This document shows, one piece after another, positions 52,797-56,824 of a stretch of DNA of 56,824 bases (position 1 is the first letter of the stretch; each line of letters begins with the position of its first letter). A program made the translations under genes and the position numbers. This DNA is from Bacillus sp. J33 (GTDB taxonomy: Bacteria > Bacillota > Bacilli > Bacillales > Cytobacillaceae). Below the pieces are notes generated by a model. It was not told the DNA's origin. It worked only from the letters and a program-made list of their open reading frames with translations, and searched no databases. The stretch spans positions 211 through 57,034 of the forward strand of contig NZ_JAEL01000024.1 in the NCBI RefSeq assembly GCF_000518885.1, written 5' to 3'.

Positions 52797-52841
52797 GCCT
52801 TTTGACCTGCAGTGCTTTCAGGTGAAAAGGCGGCCTTTTTT
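52797..52841 (+). terminator. Terminator/attenuator between the YezD-like gene and cysH
   Basis: GCCTTTTgACCTG pairs with CAGGTgAAAAGGC, followed by GGCCTTTTTT. Being inside the operon it may reduce, not stop, cysH transcription. Confidence 0.65.
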
Positions 52842-52889
52842 GGTTAAAGAGACGGCAGGATTTTTAATAGGTGAAAGGAGTACTGCAAG

Positions 52890-53606
52890 ATGAATACTGC
52901 GGTAACATTTGAGAATTGGAAACAGATTTCCGATGCATTCCCATTCGATGATAAATTAAAAGGTGCCCGAGACGTTTTGGAATGGGCCTATAAAAATTAT
53001 TCCGAAGACAAAATTGTCTATGCATCCAGCTTTGGAGCAGAAGCCATTGTTTTAATCGACTTAATTCAGGAAATCAAGCCCGATGCCCATATTGTCTTTT
53101 TGGACACTGGACTTCATTTCCCTGAAACCTACGAAGTCATTGACAAAATTGAAGCTCGATTTCCCAAGCTGAAAATAGAACGAAAAGAACCGGCACTAAC
53201 TCTTGACCAGCAGGCTGCTGAATATGGTTCAGCTCTTTGGAAGAGGGAGCCGAACCAATGCTGTCAGATCCGCAAGGTTATCCCATTGAGAGAAGCTCTG
53301 ACGCCAAAACAGGCTTGGATTTCAGGGCTGCGCCGGGAACAATCGCCAACTAGGGCAAATACTGAATTCATCAATCGGGATGAAAAGTTCAGAAATATCA
53401 AAATCTGTCCGCTGATTCACTGGACATGGGATGAAGTTTGGGCCTATATCAGGGAGAAAGACCTTCCTTATAACACGCTTCATGACCATGGATACCCCAG
53501 CATCGGCTGCTTTCCATGTACGCAGGCTGTTGATGTAAATGGTGATTCCCGTGCAGGACGATGGTCAGGTACAGGGAAAACAGAATGCGGCCTTCATACA
53601 AGCTAA
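52890..53606 (+). CDS. cysH: Adenylyl-sulfate/PAPS reductase
   Basis: This 238-residue reductase makes sulfite from APS (or PAPS) with thioredoxin. The P-loop-like SSFGAEA is at 46-52. Cys124-Cys125 and Cys207/Cys210 (GCFPC) are the four ligands of a 4Fe-4S cluster, the feature of APS-using enzymes, and Cys233 in ECGLH near the C-terminus is the catalytic one. AAAGGAG before ATG. First enzyme gene of the operon with cysP, sat and cysC. Confidence 0.93.
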   Translation: MNTAVTFENWKQISDAFPFDDKLKGARDVLEWAYKNYSEDKIVYASSFGAEAIVLIDLIQEIKPDAHIVFLDTGLHFPETYEVIDKIEARFPKLKIERKEPALTLDQQAAEYGSALWKREPNQCCQIRKVIPLREALTPKQAWISGLRREQSPTRANTEFINRDEKFRNIKICPLIHWTWDEVWAYIREKDLPYNTLHDHGYPSIGCFPCTQAVDVNGDSRAGRWSGTGKTECGLHTS

Positions 53607-53621
53607 GAAAAGGGTGATACC

Positions 53622-54686
53622 ATGCTTTCGGTCATAGCGGTCACAGCTGGATTATTTTTCGCCATGAATATCGGAGCAAGCGGAGCAGCAGCTTCCATGG
53701 GTATTGCTTATGGGTCAGGTGTCATTAAAAATCGCTTGATTGCTCTCATCCTATGTGGATTGGCCGTTTTCTTCGGGGCGTGGCTGGGTGGAGGGGAAGT
53801 CGTTAAGACGATGGGAAGCGGCATCGTCCCGCAGGAAACATTTACAGTGGCAATAGCCCTGATTGTGATTGCGTCTGCAGCCCTTTCACTGTTTTTGGCT
53901 AATGTGTTCGGCATTCCGCTGTCAACAAGTGAAGTGACAGTTGGTTCTGTCGTCGGTGCGGGGATTGTCTATCAATCAGTCTTTGCGGGAAAGCTGGCCT
54001 GGATTGTCATGTTTTGGCTCTTAACTCCTGTTGTCGCTTTTATCATTGCCATTTTGGCAGCGGCATTACTGAAGAAAACCTTCATTCAGAACCTGATTAA
54101 GAAGAAAAAGGCAATCCCCCTTTTATCTTCACTTGTCATTTTTATGGGGATGTTTGAAGCATTTTCTGCCGGCATGAATAATGTAGCAAATGCAGTCGGA
54201 CCATTGGTCGGTGCAGGAATTATGGCCACAGGCAGCGGAATATTCTGGGGTGGTTTATTTGTTGCACTGGGAGCCATTATTCTCGGAAAGAAGGTTCTCG
54301 AAACGAATGGTAAAAAGATTACCAGCATCCGGCTCGAAGAGGGCTGTGTCATTTCCGGAACAGGTGCCGGAATAGTTATGGCGGCATCCATCTTTGGCAT
54401 TCCGGTCCCGCTTACACAAATCACCACCTCATCTATTATCGGCATCGGGTTTGCGAAACAAGGCCGCTCAGTCCTTAAAAAGGACATCGTCGTCCAGCTT
54501 TTAGTCGTATGGGTGGTTTCGCCAGTTTTATCAATGGTCCTATCCTATACCTTCATCCAGCTGGTCATTGAACAAAATGTGTATCCGGTCATTGCGATGC
54601 TCGGTGTGCTGGTATCCGTTTTCGGGGTGAAATTCTTAATGAACCAGACATCATCAAGTGCAAGGCCCCTGACTGAAAAAAAGTAA
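53622..54686 (+). CDS. cysP: CysP-type sulfate permease (PiT family)
   Basis: This 354-residue, roughly ten-helix protein belongs to the inorganic-phosphate-transporter family that in Bacillus subtilis includes the sulfate carrier CysP. Repeated motifs are FFAMNIGASGAA in the first half and FEAFSAGMNNVANAVGP in the second. Its place between cysH and sat supports sulfate import. Sixteen bases after cysH, with AAGGGTG ahead. Confidence 0.9.
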   Translation: MLSVIAVTAGLFFAMNIGASGAAASMGIAYGSGVIKNRLIALILCGLAVFFGAWLGGGEVVKTMGSGIVPQETFTVAIALIVIASAALSLFLANVFGIPLSTSEVTVGSVVGAGIVYQSVFAGKLAWIVMFWLLTPVVAFIIAILAAALLKKTFIQNLIKKKKAIPLLSSLVIFMGMFEAFSAGMNNVANAVGPLVGAGIMATGSGIFWGGLFVALGAIILGKKVLETNGKKITSIRLEEGCVISGTGAGIVMAASIFGIPVPLTQITTSSIIGIGFAKQGRSVLKKDIVVQLLVVWVVSPVLSMVLSYTFIQLVIEQNVYPVIAMLGVLVSVFGVKFLMNQTSSSARPLTEKK

Positions 54687-54712
54687 ATTACGAAAAGAAA
54701 GGTTGATGAAAA

Positions 54713-55858
54713 ATGGCTTTACCGAAACCTCATGGAGGAAAACTAATTGAAGCATTTGACCCAAATTACGATTTAACTGGAATTGAAAAAGAAATTTTAA
54801 TTGATGCCATTGCGCTAAGTGATCTTGAGCTGATTGGCGTAGGGTTATTCAGCCCTCTTACAGGTTTCCTGGGCAAAGCAGACTATGAATCTGTTGTTGA
54901 AAATATGAGATTGGCAGACGGAACAGTTTGGTCTATTCCAGTTACACTTCCTGTTTCGCAGGAAAAAGCAGATGAGTTAACATCTGGAGAGAAATTTAAG
55001 CTTGTAAACGAAGGTATTGTATACGGTGTAATCACTGTATCCGAATGGTATGAACCAGATTTAAGCAAAGAAGCACGTGAAGTCTACAAGACGGAAGAGC
55101 TGGCACACCCTGGCGTAAAGAGACTTTTTGAACGCGGGCCGGTTTATGTTGCTGGGGATGTAACGCTAATCAAAAAACCAGGAAAAGGCGTAGCGGAAGA
55201 TGTATGGTTTGAGCCAAAACAGACAAGAGCACTGTTTGAAGAAAAAGGGTGGAAAACAGTTGTCGGCTTCCAAACAAGAAACCCTGTCCACCGTGCACAC
55301 GAATACATCCAAAAAGCTGCTCTTGAAACCGTAGATGGACTTTTCCTTAACCCGCTTGTCGGTGAAACAAAATCTGATGATATCCCTGCTGATGTCCGTC
55401 TTAAGAGCTACCGGGTCCTCTTGGAAAATTACTATCCAAAAGACCGTACACAGCTCGCTGTTTATCCAGCCGCAATGAGATACGCGGGACCGCGTGAAGC
55501 AATATTTCATGCGATAGCACGCAAAAACTTCGGCTGCACACACTTTATTGTCGGAAGAGACCATGCAGGTGTGGGCAATTATTATGGTACTTATGATGCA
55601 CAGCATATTTTCAGTCATTTTACAGAAGAAGAGCTTGGCATTAAGCCATTATTCTTTGAACATAGCTTCTATTGCATCAAGTGCGAAGGCATGGCGTCTG
55701 ATAAAACTTGCCCTCACAGCAAAGAGGACCGCGTGATTCTTTCAGGCACAAAAGTAAGGGAAATGCTCCGAAACGGGGAGCTTCCGCCATCTACTTTTAG
55801 CCGAAAAGAGGTTGTTGAAGTATTAATTGAAGGCATGAGAGAAAAAGAAACTGTTTGA
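54713..55858 (+). CDS. sat: ATP sulfurylase
   Basis: This 381-residue enzyme makes APS from sulfate and ATP. Motifs are [11 protein letters not shown] (187-197), GRDHAG and the Cys-containing [17 protein letters not shown]. There is no kinase domain fused. GAAAGG ahead of ATG; 26 bases after cysP and 12 before cysC. Confidence 0.94.
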   Translation: MALPKPHGGKLIEAFDPNYDLTGIEKEILIDAIALSDLELIGVGLFSPLTGFLGKADYESVVENMRLADGTVWSIPVTLPVSQEKADELTSGEKFKLVNEGIVYGVITVSEWYEPDLSKEAREVYKTEELAHPGVKRLFERGPVYVAGDVTLIKKPGKGVAEDVWFEPKQTRALFEEKGWKTVVGFQTRNPVHRAHEYIQKAALETVDGLFLNPLVGETKSDDIPADVRLKSYRVLLENYYPKDRTQLAVYPAAMRYAGPREAIFHAIARKNFGCTHFIVGRDHAGVGNYYGTYDAQHIFSHFTEEELGIKPLFFEHSFYCIKCEGMASDKTCPHSKEDRVILSGTKVREMLRNGELPPSTFSRKEVVEVLIEGMREKETV

Positions 55859-55870
55859 GGGGGCAGTAAA

Positions 55871-56470
55871 ATGACAAAGGCAACAAACATAACTTGGCAT
55901 GATGCAACAATAACAAAAGAAGAAAGACGGGCACAGAACGGGCATGGCAGTGTTGTACTATGGTTTACGGGCCTGTCCGGTTCAGGAAAATCCACCATTG
56001 CAAATGCTGTTTCCCACGAGCTCTTTCGCCAGGGCATTAATGAATATGTCCTGGATGGCGATAATGTCCGCCATGGTTTAAATAAAGACCTTGGCTTTTC
56101 AGAAGCGGACCGGAATGAAAATATCCGCCGTATAGGGGAAGTTGCTAAGCTGTTTGTGGATAGCGGCAAAATTGTCACAACAGCTTTCATCTCTCCATTC
56201 CGATCCGATCGGGACAGCGTACGTGCACTTTTTGAAGAAGGGGAGTTTGTTGAGGTATTCATTGACTGCCCGCTGGAAGAATGCGAAAGGCGTGATCCAA
56301 AGCAGTTATATGTGAAAGCGCGCCGAGGAGAAATAAAGGATTTTACTGGAATTGATTCACCTTACGAATCTCCTGAAAAACCTGAAATTACAGTCCGATC
56401 TGACCAATATTCAGTTGAGGAAGCAGTACAGCAAATTTTGGACTACTTGCGTGAGAAGAATATTATATAA
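55871..56470 (+). CDS. cysC: Adenylyl-sulfate kinase
   Basis: This 199-residue kinase phosphorylates APS to PAPS. The P-loop GLSGSGKS is at 34-41, followed by DGDNVRHGLNKDLGFSEADR and FISPFRSDR. GAGGGGG precedes the ATG. It is the last gene of the operon here. The siroheme genes (sumT, sirB, sirC) that follow cysC in Bacillus subtilis are absent from the window, where a terminator and an IS element come next. Confidence 0.94.
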   Translation: MTKATNITWHDATITKEERRAQNGHGSVVLWFTGLSGSGKSTIANAVSHELFRQGINEYVLDGDNVRHGLNKDLGFSEADRNENIRRIGEVAKLFVDSGKIVTTAFISPFRSDRDSVRALFEEGEFVEVFIDCPLEECERRDPKQLYVKARRGEIKDFTGIDSPYESPEKPEITVRSDQYSVEEAVQQILDYLREKNII

Positions 56471-56502
56471 AAAATCAAGGAGTCTCTTCTTCAAAGAGGC
56501 TC

Positions 56503-56536
56503 AGGCTGTCGAGAAACTATCGACAGCCTTTATTTT
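56503..56536 (+). terminator. Terminator of the cys operon
   Basis: AGGCTGTCGA pairs with TCGACAGCCT around seven bases and is followed by TTATTTT. Confidence 0.88.
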
Positions 56537-56614
56537 AATAGTTAACTTTAATTATTCACCGCGTTAATATGTTATAATTAACCCATTAAATCCTATAGAT
56601 TGTGGTGAATTTAC

Positions 56615-56824
56615 ATGTTTAAACCCAAAGAATCTTCGCAAAATGAAATTGAATTTGTGTCTATTGATGAACTTGTTCCTTCGGACCACCTTCTGCGAAA
56701 AATAGATCAGTACATAGATTTTTCAACCATTTTAGATAAGGTTCGCCCATATTATAGTGAGGACAACGGTCGACCAACGGATCCTCTACTTCTATTCAAA
56801 ATGATGTTTATTGGCTATTTGTAC
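56615..56824 (+). CDS. IS1182-like transposase, 5' part (cut by window end)
   Basis: Seventy codons are present from ATG. The product starts MFKPKESSQNEIEFVSIDEL and contains VPSDHLLRKIDQYIDFS and VRPYYSEDNGRPTDPLLLFK, the N-terminal pattern of IS1182-family DDE transposases. The frame is open to the window edge. The left end of the element should lie between 56540 and 56614, but I could not fix its inverted repeat. Confidence 0.85.
   Translation, partial: MFKPKESSQNEIEFVSIDELVPSDHLLRKIDQYIDFSTILDKVRPYYSEDNGRPTDPLLLFKMMFIGYLY

Noticed and set aside
1..56824. CRISPR array, tRNA, rRNA or prophage genes.
   Set aside because: No regularly spaced identical repeats of CRISPR length, no cloverleaf or rRNA segments, and no phage structural genes were seen.

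Overview
The window reads as Bacillaceae chromosome. It has low to moderate G+C, strong AGGAGG ribosome sites, frequent TTG and GTG starts, BceRS-BceAB and YjgCD homologues, an IDEAL-domain protein, a cysH-cysP-sat-cysC sulfate operon and typical Bacillus intergenic repeats. A Cytobacillus/Bacillus firmus-like host is my guess, not a proof. The window opens in the last bases of a group II intron and closes inside an IS1182-like transposase gene, so both edges are mobile DNA.

Region 1 (0-9.7 kb) is regulatory and stress related. It holds a gamma-class carbonic anhydrase, a Bce-type antimicrobial-peptide module (regulator, kinase, ABC ATPase, permease, all on the minus strand), a MarR-MFS efflux pair whose MarR gene seems to start at ATC, and a three-gene operon: small alarmone synthetase, two-helix membrane protein, TetR repressor. 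Three copies of one 17-bp operator precede that operon. One copy exactly fills the spacer between its -35 and -10 boxes.

Region 2 (9.7-16.6 kb) has an oxalate/formate-type antiporter convergent with a formate-dehydrogenase-like operon (YjgC, YjgD, an HMA-fold protein without its CxxC, and a 43-residue zinc ribbon). A long non-coding stretch follows, with a probable 6S RNA, a 262-bp structured repeat and another small zinc-ribbon gene.

Region 3 (16.6-28.5 kb) is catabolic. It has a glyoxalase-fold dioxygenase behind an MhqR-like operator, MFS carriers, and an acyl-CoA cluster (acyl-CoA ligase, KstR2-like TetR, thioesterase, quinone oxidoreductase, methyltransferase, SDR without the YxxxK pair). 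Two of these genes share a palindromic operator. A second copy of the structured repeat lies here and is itself interrupted by a 121-bp element. A DmpA-type aminopeptidase closes the region.

Region 4 (28.5-45.3 kb) is a complete ethanolamine-utilization microcompartment locus. It carries two ethanolamine ammonia-lyase pairs, the EutW/EutV ANTAR two-component system, and EutH, S, P, A, L, E, M, PduL-type phosphotransacylase and N. A second hexameric shell protein with a charged tail and a malate dehydrogenase come last. Three leader terminators carry one 28-nt ANTAR-target block at identical spacing. No alcohol dehydrogenase is present, so malate dehydrogenase is a candidate NAD+ recycler for the acetaldehyde dehydrogenase.

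Region 5 (45.3-56.8 kb) has an IDEAL protein, an orphan ABC ATPase, a nickel-pincer lactate racemase with a NicO-type nickel permease, a Gfo/Idh/MocA oxidoreductase, a Bacillaceae repeat, a secreted M14 peptidase, and the sulfate-assimilation operon (YezD-like, cysH, cysP, sat, cysC) ending at the IS element.
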